Assembly (NCBI RefSeq): GCF_040954835.1
Contig: NC_090711.1
Span: forward strand, 16,921,001-16,985,000
DNA from: Lepisosteus oculatus
Lineage: Eukaryota > Chordata > Actinopteri > Semionotiformes > Lepisosteidae
Direction: 5' to 3'
DNA: 64,000 nucleotides
The position numbers and the translations under genes were made by a program. Of the stretch, positions 26,194 through 38,209 are shown piece by piece. The number at the start of each line of letters is the position of its first letter. Position 1 is the first letter of the stretch. Under the pieces are notes generated by a model, which made no database searches, had not been told where the DNA came from, and worked only from the letters and a program-made list of their open reading frames with translations.

Positions 26194-26221
26194 CACAGTG
26201 ATACAGATCTGTACAAAAACC
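26194..26221 (+). promoter_or_regulatory. V(D)J recombination signal, 12-bp spacer
   Basis: Heptamer CACAGTG at 26,194-26,200, a spacer of 12 bp, then nonamer ACAAAAACC at 26,213-26,221. The heptamer is perfect and the nonamer is one change from consensus ACAAAAACC-type signals. RAG1/2 would join this to a J segment with a 23-bp spacer signal, as in kappa loci. Confidence 0.93.
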
Positions 26222-26229
26222 CCCCTCAG

Positions 26230-26970
26230 CTCTATAGGTGTCCCTCTGGTTTATAAACAGGAACCACTGGGGACTGAAGCTGAGAACATTTGTTTTGACA
26301 GTGGAACAGAGAACTGATGAACATGAAAATGTAAATTTGCTCAAATAGTGCTGTTTTCCCAGTGAATTTTTTTGGAACATGGTGTGATAGGCTGGGTACA
26401 TAATTGTCTAAAAAACATTCAAGGCATTATGGAATGCACAGAAAACTGACTAAGTGTGGCCTTTTTCTTGCAGTCACATAAGCTTTGAATTAAGGCCTTT
26501 TTAAACGTGACCTGATCAGGATTTGTTCCACCTGGACCTCGTTGGGTAAAAGTGCAACAAACAAACTTTAGTGTAATAGGCAAGTTGCAATGCCTCACTG
26601 CACAAGTTGTATTGCTGGTTAGAGGGCTTAAAACAAATTGACAACTTTTTGTGAAAGTATATAAGCTATAACTATAGTATTCTCATTCCAGAAAATGTTG
26701 TATTTCTTTTTTCCATCAGTATATATATATACTATGACATTCTTGCTTGTAAGGCATGTTTTAGTTATATCAATAAATTGTATATTTTGTATTAAGAATC
26801 CATTTATGCTACTGTAAATTATGATGTTGAATCGTTCCTAAAAGTTGTCAAACATTCTCACAATTTACTGTTAAACTTCCTGATTAATACAGCAAATTAA
26901 AACCCCAAACCTCCTACACCTGATAATGGATTGAATATATACTTTTTGCAATTTTAACATAATTTGTAAC
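26230..26970. other. V-segment 3' flank
   Basis: No gene. The part at about 26,735-26,820 (TTATATCAATAAATTGTAT) matches 63,740-63,785 downstream of the 61.3-kb V pseudogene, so the duplicated unit included at least this much flank. Confidence 0.5.
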
Positions 26971-26973
26971 AAT

Positions 26974-28226
26974 TGTAGCGGCAATGCTTGTTAATAAGAC
27001 AGAATTAAGTGTTGTGGTGCTTTCCCAAATGAGGCCCCATCTCTCTCTTCATCTCTGTGGTGCAGCCACAGAGAAGCTATTCATGCAGGCTGATTTAAAG
27101 ATGTTTAAAAGGGACAGCTCCCAAATTGGGATGCACTTAGCTAAGCCTGGCTATCATGATCAATGGTCATCCATTGGCGCCTATCTGTCTAGGGAGTGCC
27201 AGATGGACATCTGGACTGCATTCCTAAGTGTCAGGAGTAAGTGACTCATATCTCACCTTGATCAACCAATCAGGGACTGGTAGGGCTGAGTAACCCACGT
27301 GGGACTCTGATGCCCATGGAACTTTCAGCCAACGAACGAGCTAAAAACAGGCAACACAGAGGGCCTGGGAGACTATTCTGTGGACTTTTCTAAAGGGAAT
27401 TCAAAGGAGAATTCCAGGGCAGGACAGCCCAGGAGCAGAAGGCAGGACATTCTCGCAGAGTGCCTCCTGACCATCCTGAGACTCAGCCCGGACAACCACG
27501 GAACGGCCAGTGTGTCCAAGTGCCAGAACTTTCCTTTGTTCTAAGAGTGTAGAGCGGAGGTTGCCAGAGAGTAACCAGAGGATCCACCCGAGGTTAGCAT
27601 CAGCAGCAAGCCTCGTGAACAGGTCAGAACTGTGGACAGCTGAATCACTATTCAGAACTAGCTCTTCATCAGGAACGAACCGGTCTTCTTCCTGACTTGC
27701 TGGGACCCACAGTCATCTTTTCTCCTGTGCACAAACTTTGCTAGTTAAAGCCAACACTAACTAGCCGGCCAGTGAGCATCAGCAGCGCACCGTCGCAAGC
27801 CGCACAGCCTGGCACGGAGCCAGAGAGCCTGCAGGAGATCTGAATCCCCAAAGATTGGATGAGTATTCAACTTCACTGCATTACTGCTTGAGAATTCAAT
27901 TGTTATCCCAACCAGTTGATATCAATTTAATTCCTAAGAGTTATGTACTTGTTTTGAGTATGTAATGTAGAAGTTCTAACCAAGTTCATTTACGAAACGG
28001 TCTAAATGAATGATATACTGAACGTATGTCCTCGTAACTGACTGAATATATACGTTTTGTATTCTGATAACCCTCTCGATAAGATCTGTTAGGTTTATAT
28101 GCATATTTTATGTATTAATAAATGTATCCTCGTGTATTAGTACCTGTGTGTGTGTGTTGTTTGAGTTATATCGCATGGTTGGATTCTAAGGCCATCAAAA
28201 GAATCATTTTGTGATTTACTGCTACA
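26974..28226 (+). mobile_element. Candidate solo LTR or LTR-like insertion
   Basis: A 1.25-kb segment begins TGTAGCGGCAA and ends TTTACTGCTACA, so the six terminal bases are inverted repeats with TG/CA ends. AATAAATG near 28,117 followed by a TGTGTGTGTG run near 28,146 resembles a polyadenylation region. ACAAT borders both sides only if the final ACA is counted as flank, so the exact edges are not settled. Its interior frames resemble no protein I know. Confidence 0.4.
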
Positions 28227-28824
28227 ATTAATAATTGTCCAAGTAAATGCCCAAACTCTACAGAACTGGTGCCTTCAAAGAGCACACTACACAATTATAA
28301 CAACAATGTTTAGTAATAAACTACTGAATCTTGTGATTAGCTAGTAAACCATCATTCCACTTGATCACCAGAGTAAAAACAGAATTTATTGTTACATTTT
28401 CCATTTGTCACCTAAATGAACCCATCACTACACATTATATTCAAGCAAACACTGCATTCTTGTTAGTCTTAAACACATAAACAAACTATATCCGTGCTGA
28501 ATTGAAGACAACACCCAGGACACTGTGAGACAGAAAATAATCAGATTTTAATCTGACATCTAATTCACACAGCAGAATCAGTAACTCACTGATTGTATTC
28601 TTCACTCATATTGGCTTTGTCATTTACTATGAAAATATGTGAATATATTGACATAAATAATCATTAAGTAATATCACAGTTCTTAATCAAGTTCTTAAAC
28701 CAGACTTTGCTACCTTTAAGTTTGTGTTTTTATTTTTTAGCAAACTTTACTAACATTCTGCAATTTGGGGTTGCACTGTTTCAGAAGGAAACTTCCTTTC
28801 AGAGTAACTAACACACACAGCACA

Positions 28825-29090
28825 ATGATGCCACTGATTCTACCTTTGTGGACACTGGGGCTCTTTGTTGAAGGTGTTGAAGGTCTGTATCATCTGTACA
28901 ACCAGCCAGTCAGTTGGGAATTTCCTAGTTGGTGCATCCAAAAACCTCGCCAGGCTCTACGGTTTCTGATTTATTGGACAGCAAACTATCAGTCTGGGGC
29001 TGCTTTACAGTGACAATTATTGATGTCCAGACTGAAAATATAGGAGAGTATTTCTCTCAGCACAGTAACATCTTTCTTCAAATGCAGTTA
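28825..29090 (+). pseudogene. Immunoglobulin light-chain V pseudogene
   Basis: The leader is recognisable (MMPLILPLWTLGLFVEG) and nearly copies that of the 25.6-kb segment. The leader intron and framework 1 with its cysteine are gone. Framework 2 survives as CIQKPRQALRFLIYW, then a stop follows after a deletion in framework 3. The end of framework 3 is visible in another frame as FTVTIIDVQTENIGEY, and its cysteine is replaced. The signal position near 29,080-29,105 keeps only pieces of the spacer. It cannot rearrange usefully. Confidence 0.8.
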
Positions 29091-29439
29091 TACACATCTG
29101 TACTTCCTTTTGCTCTACAGAAGCTGTTCTGGTTTGTAAACAGTGAACTCAGGGGACTGGGGCTGAGAACAGCTGCACAGCTGCTATAGATGAACTGAAT
29201 ACTTTTTGGTTAGGAAACATGAGTCAATACCAGGGCTTCATAGCTATGTTCTGTTAAAGTAATGTGTTTATTCTTTAGGACTCTATCTCATATATTTAGA
29301 AATTCTATTTAAATAAATTGTTAATATTCTCACAGTTACTCTGATGGAGTAAAATGAGTAAATCAAAAACTTTACATGTTTGTTACTTTTGAATTTTAGT
29401 TATATTTAGAATTGTATATCTTTCTAAGAACAGACCTAA

Positions 29440-30180
29440 AGCTCTCAATGACTTGAGACCAATAGCTCTGTCCCCATTAAGTTCATATTCTGGCTGCTGT
29501 AGAGTCAGATCTTAACTCCCTCCAGTTTGACTACCATCCTGCTAAAATGTTTCTACTAGATGATCTTTATAAACATTTAGAGTGGAAAACTTCTTCGGGC
29601 AGACTTCTCATAGCTGACTTTTCAGCAGCCTTTAATAAAATACAGCCTCATGCCTCACACTTGAAAAACTTATCACATATTTCAAATTAGATCATCAATT
29701 TATCAAGTGGATCATTAGTTTTCTTATAGAACACAAAAAGTTCTTATTAATGGGTTGTCATCTGTTTGTTCTTCTACTGCTTCACCCCAAGTCTGAATTC
29801 TTTCTCCCTCCTTTACATTAAACATACTGATGACTGTTGGAGCAAATGTGTAAATCAATATCAGTGTATTAGTCTCTCTCCTCTCAGAGCCTGGACAAAC
29901 ACACACACCCATTCTGGATGAATTTGTCAACTTGTGGTGAATGTGTAAAAAACAAAAGAAATGATTGTTGATTAAAAAAAAACAAAGCAATATCATTCCC
30001 ACAACAATCAATGATAAATCTGTTGGTATAGTTCAAAGTTACAAATATCTGGACACTGTGCTTGTAGATAAAATTAAGTTCACTGAGAACAATAATGTCA
30101 CTGTGAATAAATCCCAGAGCCACTTATATGGTTTAAGAAAAATTAATTTTTTTTGGTGTCCAAATTTTTTTTTCTTCTCT
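29440..30180 (+). mobile_element. LINE reverse-transcriptase relic (Rex1/CR1-like)
   Basis: Fragments of a non-LTR reverse transcriptase are readable across frames: DLRPIAL near 29,450, a LLIADFSAAFNKIQPH block near 29,600, a KWII-like piece, then the later QSYKYLDTVLVDKIKF at about 30,025-30,075 and HLYGLRKINFF. The order is right for fingers, palm and thumb, but several frameshifts and stops break it and the catalytic box is not intact. The subfamily is inferred from the layout. Confidence 0.72.
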
Positions 30181-30199
30181 AGTTAACTTTTTATTTTAT

Positions 30200-30590
30200 C
30201 TGTTGGTTCACTTCACTCAGTCAAAAATAGAAAAGCCACCTTCAAAATGTGTAAACCTCAGCTATTTTAGGATAGAAGGATCTGACCCAAGCTCAGTCTG
30301 TTTACCTAGGACACTCTATCTTTATGAAGTGTACGGCCAGTCAGTGGGTTAGCAAAGAGATTAGCTAGTACCTGCATAAACCAAGTCAGATTCCACAGAC
30401 ACAGAGCTCAAGAGACTCTAAAGATAATGAGAGCTGCAGTAAGGGTGTTAGCTGCAGCTGACCTAAAGGTAAACACATAGTTAAAAAGTGAGGGATGTTT
30501 TTAAGGCAAGACTTAAGTATGAATGGATTTGTTTACTTAATAAAGTCTCCCTGCGGTCTATGTATGTCCTAATGCCCCAGTATAGTGATG
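30200..30590. other. Non-coding stretch
   Basis: I see no gene or element boundary between the LINE relic and the SINE. Confidence 0.4.
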
Positions 30591-30594
30591 GGGA

Positions 30595-30954
30595 CACAGT
30601 ATTCTGTAAAAAGGCCCGTCCTTTGGATGAGACGTAAAACCGAGATCCTGACTCTCTGTGGTCATTAAAAATCCCAGGGCGTTTCTCTAAAAGAGTAGGG
30701 GTGTAACCCCAGCATCCTGGCCAAATTTCCCATTGGCCCTTACCAATCATGGCCTCCTAATAATCCCCATCTATGAATTGGCTTCATTACTCTATTCTTA
30801 TCCCCACTAATAGCTTATGTGTGGTGAGCGCTCTGGCGCACTATGGCTTCCATCGCATCATCCAGGTGTGGCTACACATTGGTGATGGTGGAGGAGAGTC
30901 CAACAATCAATTCTTTGAATGGAGTTTCCAGAAAAGCACTATATAAGTGCAATC

Positions 30955-31012
<58 letters not shown>
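30595..31012 (+). mobile_element. SINE with trinucleotide tail
   Basis: The body contains CCTTTGGATGAGACGTAAAAC, a CTGACTCTCTGTGGTCATTA block and the closing AGCACTATATAAGTGCAA, all hallmarks of an abundant fish SINE whose tail reads GCGCTATATAAATG. The tail runs into an (AAT)n microsatellite at about 30,953-31,011. I do not assign a named family. Confidence 0.7.
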
Positions 31013-31014
<2 letters not shown>

Positions 31015-31435
31015 TTAGTATGGATCCACATTCAAAGTTGAGTACTTGCTAATAGAGTTCTATCTCTGGACCATTGTGTGTGCTCATTTGCAGTGAAAAA
31101 ACCTGATAAAGTTGGAGACCAATGATATCATTCCAAGTATGATACTAAGGATTAAGCTATTTTTCTATGAAGCAGAAACTGAGGGGGGATGTGATTGAGA
31201 ATATTTGAATAACATTACTAGGACAAGTAAACTAATCTGATGGACAATATTAATATATTGTTGTTATTTTGTTTCTGGCATACATATACAGCTAAATGCT
31301 AAAATACTCTGGATTAAAGCATGTAACTACCTGTGAGACATTCTATTTCAATGTCCCAGCTAACAAGTGTACAGTAGGTGCTGTGGGTTTGAATTTGATA
31401 ATGTGGTTTATCACAGCAGTTGATATTTTCATTGA

Positions 31436-31855
31436 TACAGATGCAGCCATTCAAAATGAGCAGGCGATACCACATTATTTTGTGGTGCGCTTTACGCAGT
31501 CTACCGCGAGTTACTGTAAATTCTCCTATAGTACGTCAAGTAAAATAATAGTATCCGGAATTTCCGCAAGGTGGGGCTAATAAAGCTAAACCTCTCATGT
31601 TTGAGCTGTCGCCATCAAAGTCTTTAATGAAGATATTACTAATAGTATTAATAATGAATGACCTTGGACAAGCTGTAAACTCAAAGTATTGCCCTGGTCC
31701 ACATTCTTTTTTTCAGTGACCGTCTTTGTAAAAGTAACACCACAGCATTTTGCAATTACGCATTTGTTTCCAATCATGCAAAGTACAGTAATTTTTGAGA
31801 ATCTCCGATTCACCATGCCTTTCACATGCTCATAAAAGAGATTGATTTATTAACA
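31436..31855 (+). mobile_element. TA-flanked element, left end only
   Basis: Starts TACAGATGCAGCCATTCAAA and continues with the same subterminal sequence as 14,054 and as the reverse of 60,440-60,831. It stops abruptly at about 31,855 where gypsy reverse-transcriptase sequence begins, so the remainder was lost or displaced. Confidence 0.7.
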
Positions 31856-33842
31856 CTATGAATATCAGGTCATGCCCTTTGGTCTTTTTAATGCTCCGGC
31901 TGTCTTCCAGTCCATTATGAATGATATTTTTAGGGATATTATTGGTAACTTTGTTCTGATATATCTCGACGAAATTCAGATTTTTCCACTGAACCTCAGG
32001 ATCACGTCTGCCATGTCCAGGAGGTCATGTCCAGACTGATTGACAATAGGCTCTACGCGAAGCTGGTGAACTGCGTGTTTCACGTCTCCAAGATCCACTT
32101 CCTTGGTTACATTATCTCTCCTCTGGGGGTGGCAATGGACTCATCTAAGGTAGCAGCCATTAACGACTGGCCAGTCCCGCGCAATCTAAAGCAGATCCAA
32201 CGTTTTCTGGGTTTTACTAATTTTTATAGGCAGTTCATTAGGAACTTTAGCCCGGTTGTTGCGCCCATCTCTGCTCTGACTCGCAACCGACCTGGCCGAG
32301 GTAAGTGGAACCCAGAGGCAGACAAGGCATTCCTACGCTTAAAGTACCTCTTCAGCACTGCTCCTCTTCTTCGTCACCCGGATCCCTCCCGGCCCTTTGT
32401 GGTGGAAGTTGATGCCTCTGCCTATGGGGTTGGTGCAGTCCTCTCCCAGCGTCAGGAAGAAGGACAGGTTCTGCATCCATGTGCCTTCTTCTCCAAGAAG
32501 CTCTCTCTTGCCGAGGTGAATTATGACGTGGGTAATCGCGAGGTCCTCGCAATCAAGCTGGCCCTTGAGGAATGGAGGCATTGGCTGGAGGGGGCTCAAC
32601 ATCCCTTTGTTATAATCACGGACCACAAGAACTTGGCTTACATCCAATCGGCTAAACGCCTCAACTCACGTCAAGCTCGCTGGTCTCTGTTCTTCTCACG
32701 CTTCAACTTCGTGATCACCTATACCCCTGGATCTAAAAATGGCAGGGCGGACGCACTTTCCCGACTTCACGAGCCCCCGGATCTGGATTATGCACCCGAA
32801 CCGATAATTATGACTAACCGTGTCGTAGCAGCAGTTCATTGCTCGAATGAAGATCAAGTCAGGCGGGACCTGGACAAAACTGCCATCCCGCTCCGTTGTC
32901 CCATGGACAAATTATTTGTGGTGGATAATTTACGTTCGGCGGTTTTACAGTGGGGTCACGACTCACGGTTCGCAGGCCATCCTGGGGTCAAACGTACTTT
33001 GGATCTCCTGAGTAGGGACTTCTGGTGGCCTACCATGAGAGCGGATGTTGCCGACTATATTCGAGCATTTCCTACCTGTGCCAGAACCAAGACCCCGCGT
33101 GCCAGGAAAATGGGTCTCCTTCACCCCCTCCCAGTCCCCTACCGCCCTTGGTCTCACATAACGGTGGATTTCATCACGGATCTCCCCAGCAGTCAAGGCA
33201 ATACGGTTATCATGGTGGTCTCCGATCGCTTTTCCAAGTCAGCCCACTTTGTTCTACTCCCAGCCTTACCCACAGCCCAGGAGATGGCAATGCTGTTCAT
33301 CCAGCAGGTGTTTTGCCCAGGGATGTAGTCTCGGACAGAGGTCCCCAGTTTGTCTCAGCCTTTTGGAAAGCATTCTGTCAAGCCCTGGGCACTCATGTGT
33401 CCTTAACTTTGGGATATCACCCTGAAACCAACGGGCAGGTGGAGAGGACTAATAAAACCCTCCTTTCATTTCTTAGAGCCTTCACTTCATCTTCTCAAGA
33501 TGACTGGTCATCTTTACTTCCCTGGGCAGAGTATGCACATAACTCCCTTACATCCTCCTCCACAGGACTCTCTCCCTTCCTTTGCTCCTTAGGTTACCAA
33601 CCCTCCCTCATTCCTGACACCCTTCTGGTTACGACAATTCCTTCTCTGAGGCAATACATCTTGAAATTATGGAGGATCTGGAAGGTGGCTAGAACATCTC
33701 TTATCAAGTCAAGCCAGCGCCTGGCCGCTTTCGCCAACAGACGTCGTAGACCTGCCCATCGTTTCCGGAAAGGTCAGTTCGTCTGGCTGGCCACCAAGAA
33801 TTCTTGGCTGGCCTATCCTCCAAGAAGCTAGGCCCTAAGTAT
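31856..33842 (+). pseudogene. Ty3/gypsy pol: end of RT, RNase H and integrase, broken
   Basis: The segment opens inside the reverse transcriptase with [10 protein letters not shown] at about 31,870. The catalytic box reads YLDE where YLDD is expected, and a one-base shift follows in the next T-run. From 32,027 the frame is open for 433 codons: thumb (FLGFTNFYRQFI), RNase H (VEVDASAYGVGAVL, ITDHKNL), the zinc-binding GHPGVKRTLDLL and C-x-x-C-type integrase head, and VDFITDLP with the first catalytic Asp. A second shift at about 33,300 separates this from VSDRGPQF and GQVERTNKT with the second Asp and the Glu. The 5' half and gag are missing. The retrovirus cuts the frame at 33,842; the match resumes at 39,287. 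Confidence 0.92.
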
Positions 33843-34251
33843 TGTTATAACAGAATGAATAAGGTTTTTGATCCCGAGATGAATTAAAACAGATGAGTTT
33901 ATTGCATGCAAGGAACAATAAAGCCGAAGTCTTGTTTCCCGCAAGAAACAACAAAACCGAAGTATTGTTCCCCGTACTGTTACAAACTTTTGGGTTATAT
34001 AGTGTCTTCTTCTTCGTTTCTGACGTCACTCGGTCTGATGATAAAGAGAGGGGTTCATGGTATTTGGCCAGTTTACGATGTTCTGGACAAATGGTCAGTT
34101 TAAGATTACACCCAGGGGGGTTCCTAGCTTGCATCTGCAATCCTTATCAGTTAACCCCCTTTCCTGCCATAAACCCCAGCTTGTGACTTAGAAGTCTAAA
34201 CCCCCTACAGAAAGGATTAAATTCAAACCCCCGTCTTCACATCTTTCTTCA
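33843..34251 (-). repeat. Provirus 3' LTR
   Basis: On the minus strand it carries a TATA-like CTATATAA near 33,999 and AATAAA near 33,902. A polypurine run (AAGGGGGGAA, complement at 34,252-34,262) adjoins its start, as needed to prime plus-strand DNA. Confidence 0.9.
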
Positions 34252-34559
34252 TTCCCCCCTTATAAAATATGGCATACGTCAGTGTAGCCTATTTTTATAC
34301 ATACAATGTCAGGGCAGATCTTTCCTTTCTTGGCGATCAGGTATGTATTGCCATGACATTGTACGTTCCACGGTTATAGCAAGATGTGATACATGTTTTT
34401 GTGCACGTGATGATTACAATTATACATATAAACAATACTATTCCTACAAATAAACACTGTAAAAAGGTTCCAACGAGGCCCCAAACACAGACTTTACCCA
34501 AGACCCAATTCCCCAATTTTCAGTATAATAGTCCTGATATTTCTGTCCCTCATTGTAAA

Positions 34560-34870
34560 TGTGTTGGGCCAGATCTGAGATGTGCTCAGAATTATCAGGA
34601 ATATATGTTCAGCATTCAGTGCCAATTACTGCACAAGTTCGCCCTTGGGCCGCCAGTACATAATCTAAAGCTAGTCGGTTCTGCATGGCCACTGTTCTGA
34701 GGGCTACCATCTCATCATTAACAGCCTTCAGACTAGATGAGGTAGAATTTGCTAATTCTTCTAAAGTCGAGGCCATTTGAATTAACTTCTCGACTCAGAA
34801 AGTTCATGCCGGCTTGTGGAGATATTATACCTAAATAATATTCCCAATCAGCCAATTTTCTTTGTGGTCT
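34560..34870 (-). pseudogene. Provirus env, transmembrane subunit remnant
   Basis: On the minus strand the frame shows a coiled-coil-like stretch, the conserved NRLALDYVLAAQG region of gammaretrovirus TM and the start of the disulphide motif (CAVIGTEC). The next codon is a stop where the second cysteine of CX6CC would be. Other stops lie upstream between SU and TM, and beyond the motif the membrane anchor is not recognisable. It is in the correct position before the 3' LTR. Confidence 0.82.
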
Positions 34871-34926
34871 GTGGTTAGGTCCGAAGGGGCTGTGGGTTTG
34901 AACATGGATATGAGGAACCACATATC

Positions 34927-35589
34927 CTAAATAACATGAGCCAGACCACTGGGCTGGCAACCATGGGTAGGCTCGTTTTCCACAAATGAAATATGTTCTG
35001 TTTGGCGCTCCCCATGCCTCTGAAAATAAGAAGTGTGCCGATCCCATCCTGGAATTTGGAAGGTAGAGGTGGATATATTTGCAGCGATGGTAAGGTTGCA
35101 ACGACTCCATCCAACCAAGTGCAGACCATTAGCGTGCTGAAAACATATGTTTCCCTCACATTCCTTATTTAGAGTCAGGTATGGTGGTGTATGGCTTCTG
35201 TTATATTTAGGAGCGTAAGAGCCTGTGAAACTCGTGGGCTCTAAGCCTCGCTCCTGTAGATATTGTAATGTTGTGCAGGTTAAAGTCGTGTTATGGCATC
35301 CCCCATAGTTTGTCATATTAAAATCTCCTAAATTATCCCTCCAAATGATCATGCCTATGACTTCCTCGAGACGCCAAGGAATGGCCCCCATAGGAAGTCC
35401 TCCCTGTACATATTTGGGTAATGCGGCACACACCCAGCAGGCACTTTGGTTGGTTTTCTTAGCTGTCAGATAGGAGAGGCCTAAAAAGGAATTAATTCCA
35501 TGTTCTCCTTTGTGGGAGAGATGATCATTAATCCCTGCGGAAAATAGTCCTACAGCAACAATTATCGTTATTAACAGAAATGATTTCAT
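34927..35589 (-). pseudogene. Provirus env, surface subunit, truncated
   Basis: Starting at the ATG at 35,587-35,589 there is a hydrophobic signal peptide (MKSFLLITIIVAVGLFSAG) and about 200 residues with many N-x-S/T sites and paired cysteines, including a CWVCAALP motif of the CXXC type that gammaretrovirus SU uses for SU-TM linkage. A stop at 34,927 ends the frame before the TM part, so the product would be a secreted SU fragment at most. The start overlaps the end of pol in another frame, as in gammaretroviruses. Confidence 0.82.
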
Positions 35590-35861
35590 TCTGAGTCTGC
35601 AACTGGGGATGAGGCTCGTCGGTAGTGTGACGCGTGGATCCAGCGATCTTTTCCTTCCACTCGAACCACAGACTCGGTTGTCAACAGGATCTGGTAGGGT
35701 CCGTCCCACCTGGGCTGGAGAACCTGTGAAGGAAATTTCCTGATCCACACCCACTCTCCTGGGATGAGGTTGTGCCCGCCTTCAGGTGGTGGTCCCCACG
35801 CCTCCAGGACCTGCTCGCGGGCTCCTTGGGTGGCCTCTGTCAGCAACTTGCAATAATACAA
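35586..35861 (-). pseudogene. Provirus pol, C-terminal end of integrase
   Basis: The 91-codon frame contains LIPGEWVWIRKFPSQ, LQPRWDGPYQILLTT and WIHASHYRRA, the gammaretrovirus integrase C-terminal GPY/F-type domain in full. It stops a few codons into env. No catalytic core is readable upstream. Confidence 0.85.
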
Positions 35862-36895
35862 AGGAATGGTTGATCCATCTGAGGAAACCCCAGTCTCAGC
35901 ACCTGTAAGAGAGCTTGTTTCAAATTATTACAGGCGGCTTTTGCTGCGGGAACCAAGGCAATCTTGTCCTTTTACTGCACTCCCCCCTTAAGCAGATCTG
36001 TTAAGAGTTGTGCTCACCCTGTAAAAACATTGCACCCAGGCCCTGTTAAAATTTCACAATGCTAGACACAAAAGGGCCTTATCATAACTGCTTCTATTAG
36101 ACACTCTAAAGCTGAAGCAACTCAGACTTGTGGGTTTCCTCATCAGGGGAAGCACTCAGAATACCATCAACATACTGAGTGATCACAGTCAGTTGAAGCC
36201 ACGTGATACCCTGTTCTGGATAGTCATTCTTTGTAATGCATAATATTCCAACCCAATAGATCTGGGATAAAACCACCCATTAAAATCTGGTACTCGGCAA
36301 GTAAAACTTGCTGTCCCAATACTCCTGTGGCCTCCTGCCGTCTTCCCATATACATTAATCTATAGCACACTGTTGAACAGAGGAGTGAAACGAGCATGAC
36401 AGTAGTGCTCCAGTATCCCCTAACAGAGAAACCAACACTCCATTAACAGTACATTTTTAACCACTGGACTGGGACAGACTTAGGGAGGCTACAAGGGATT
36501 TACAGGATCTAATCGTTAGGTAAACAGATCTTCTCACAAGACGTTATTCTCCCCAGTCTTGATTCTAAACCTACAGCGTTTCAGCATGTCTGGTTTCGAG
36601 ACATTCGAATAAAACCAAATTGTTTCCACTATTGCAACTAATTGTATAAAAATACAAAAACTGTTTAACTTCTTTTACGTCCACCTGTACTGTACTTATA
36701 CGTTTCAGACGCTATTATATTTTCCAATCTCCTTAAGTTGATTTTCGTCAAGTCTCTTTAGTTACGTCTCTAGCCAGTCCCGCTGGCTAAACACACTCAC
36801 ACCGTCATTTAGTATACCAAAACTCACAGTTACACACATACATGCCGGCACACAAATTCATAAAACACACATACTGTATTCTTGTTTTACTTCTA
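35862..36895 (-). other. Degraded provirus interior
   Basis: Between the gag remnant and the integrase tail only about 1 kb remains, where roughly 3 kb of pol would be expected. I cannot follow protease or reverse transcriptase in any frame. A large deletion is inferred. Confidence 0.5.
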
Positions 36896-37460
36896 CATTA
36901 ATCCTTTTAATTCCTGAAGCACACTCCAGGTTTGCTGCATTTCTAATTTCGGGTGTGGTACTTTAGCCCACCGGTCAATATCTCCCGGTTTTGGATTTGA
37001 TCGTATGGGGGAATCAGGGAAGGTAGGTGCGAGTGCGGACCCCCCTCAACGGGGTGCTAGACACTTAGAGTGACGCTGTCATCACCAGCGCCAGCCCCGC
37101 TACATCAGGCCCTCTCCCACTTAGGGTGAGAGTACAGGTCTGCGGGCGCCCTCTGTTTAAGGGAGTTCCTGTTCCATCTCTATCACACTCGTACCACTCA
37201 GACCCCCCGTCTCCATATGGTCACTGTGGGAATTGATCCCAATTATTTTCATTTCCTGCCTGTCTGTTCCCCTATGGGAGAGCAGGATATAACACATTAA
37301 CTAGTGCAGTGTGACCAGGAACTAATTCTTCTTTTAGTTTCTGATTCTCCTGCACTGCCTCTTTTCGCTTTTGTTTATACTCTTTCGTAGTGAGTAAAGT
37401 ATCTTTTCTTCCGGGTTTTTGTTTTCCCCGTGAACACACTTTTAAGTCACATCCCAATTT
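36896..37460 (-). pseudogene. Provirus gag remnant
   Basis: On the minus strand a frame at 36,906-37,020 reads PKPGDIDRWAKVPHPKLEM then QQTWSVLQELK, consistent with a gag matrix/capsid region. A lysine- and glutamate-rich stretch at 37,272-37,457 (KEYKQKRKEAVQENQKLKEE) lies upstream in gag order. The two are not in one open frame. Identification rests on position and composition more than on a diagnostic motif. Confidence 0.5.
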
Positions 37461-38209
37461 CTTTTTTTTTTCTCATGTATCTGCCACCACTGGTGCCGGC
37501 CGTGCACCAGGGTGGGAGCTACATGCTTGTGCTTTTGCCAATCAATACTCATATGCTTTCTTTACAGGCGTCATCGCCCCAAATTCCCTCTGACAAACTC
37601 AACTTTTCCCATATTTTTCTCCTTCTTTTCCGTCAACTTACACTTTTCTGATATATAAACAGACCCTTCCACCACTTTCTCAAACCATCAGTTAGCACAC
37701 ATGTTCGGTCTCTTTTACTTTTGTCGTGTGTGAGGTAACAGCTCATACAGTAAGGGGATGCTTTCACTTGAAAAACCTGTGCATTCCTGCACTCATTCAG
37801 CCAAGGGCGTCTGTTACCTCCAGATCTAAATGCCTCTCCGAGACTTTAGAGAGGACTTACACCGCACTGTTCACAGGTAAGGAACGAGACCTCGAAAACC
37901 CCCTTTCTTGATCAGTAATTCACCATCCCCAGAACGCCAGCATCGCTGCTTTTGCCCCGGGGTGGACTTACGCACTGAGCTCAATCAGGGCGATTCTCGG
38001 GTCTCAACGTCCTTTAAATCCTGCTACTTAATGCTTTGCTCTTTTATTATGAGGTGTGTTTATGTTAGTGTCGTGCGTGTGTATATGTATTTCACAAACA
38101 AGGAAAACACCAAAAACATACATACATATATATCTCTTCTACTCCTGTTTCCTTTAAAACAAAAAAACCACGCCACGCCAATCCGTGCACGATCAAGGCG
38201 TAGCTAATC

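Noticed and set aside
28825..29013. Second functional V segment
   Set aside because: Framework 1, the leader intron and the cysteines are missing and the recombination signal is destroyed.
33893..34186. Frames in the two proviral LTRs (also 38,931-39,221)
   Set aside because: The same frame appears in both LTRs because the LTRs are copies; no coding evidence.
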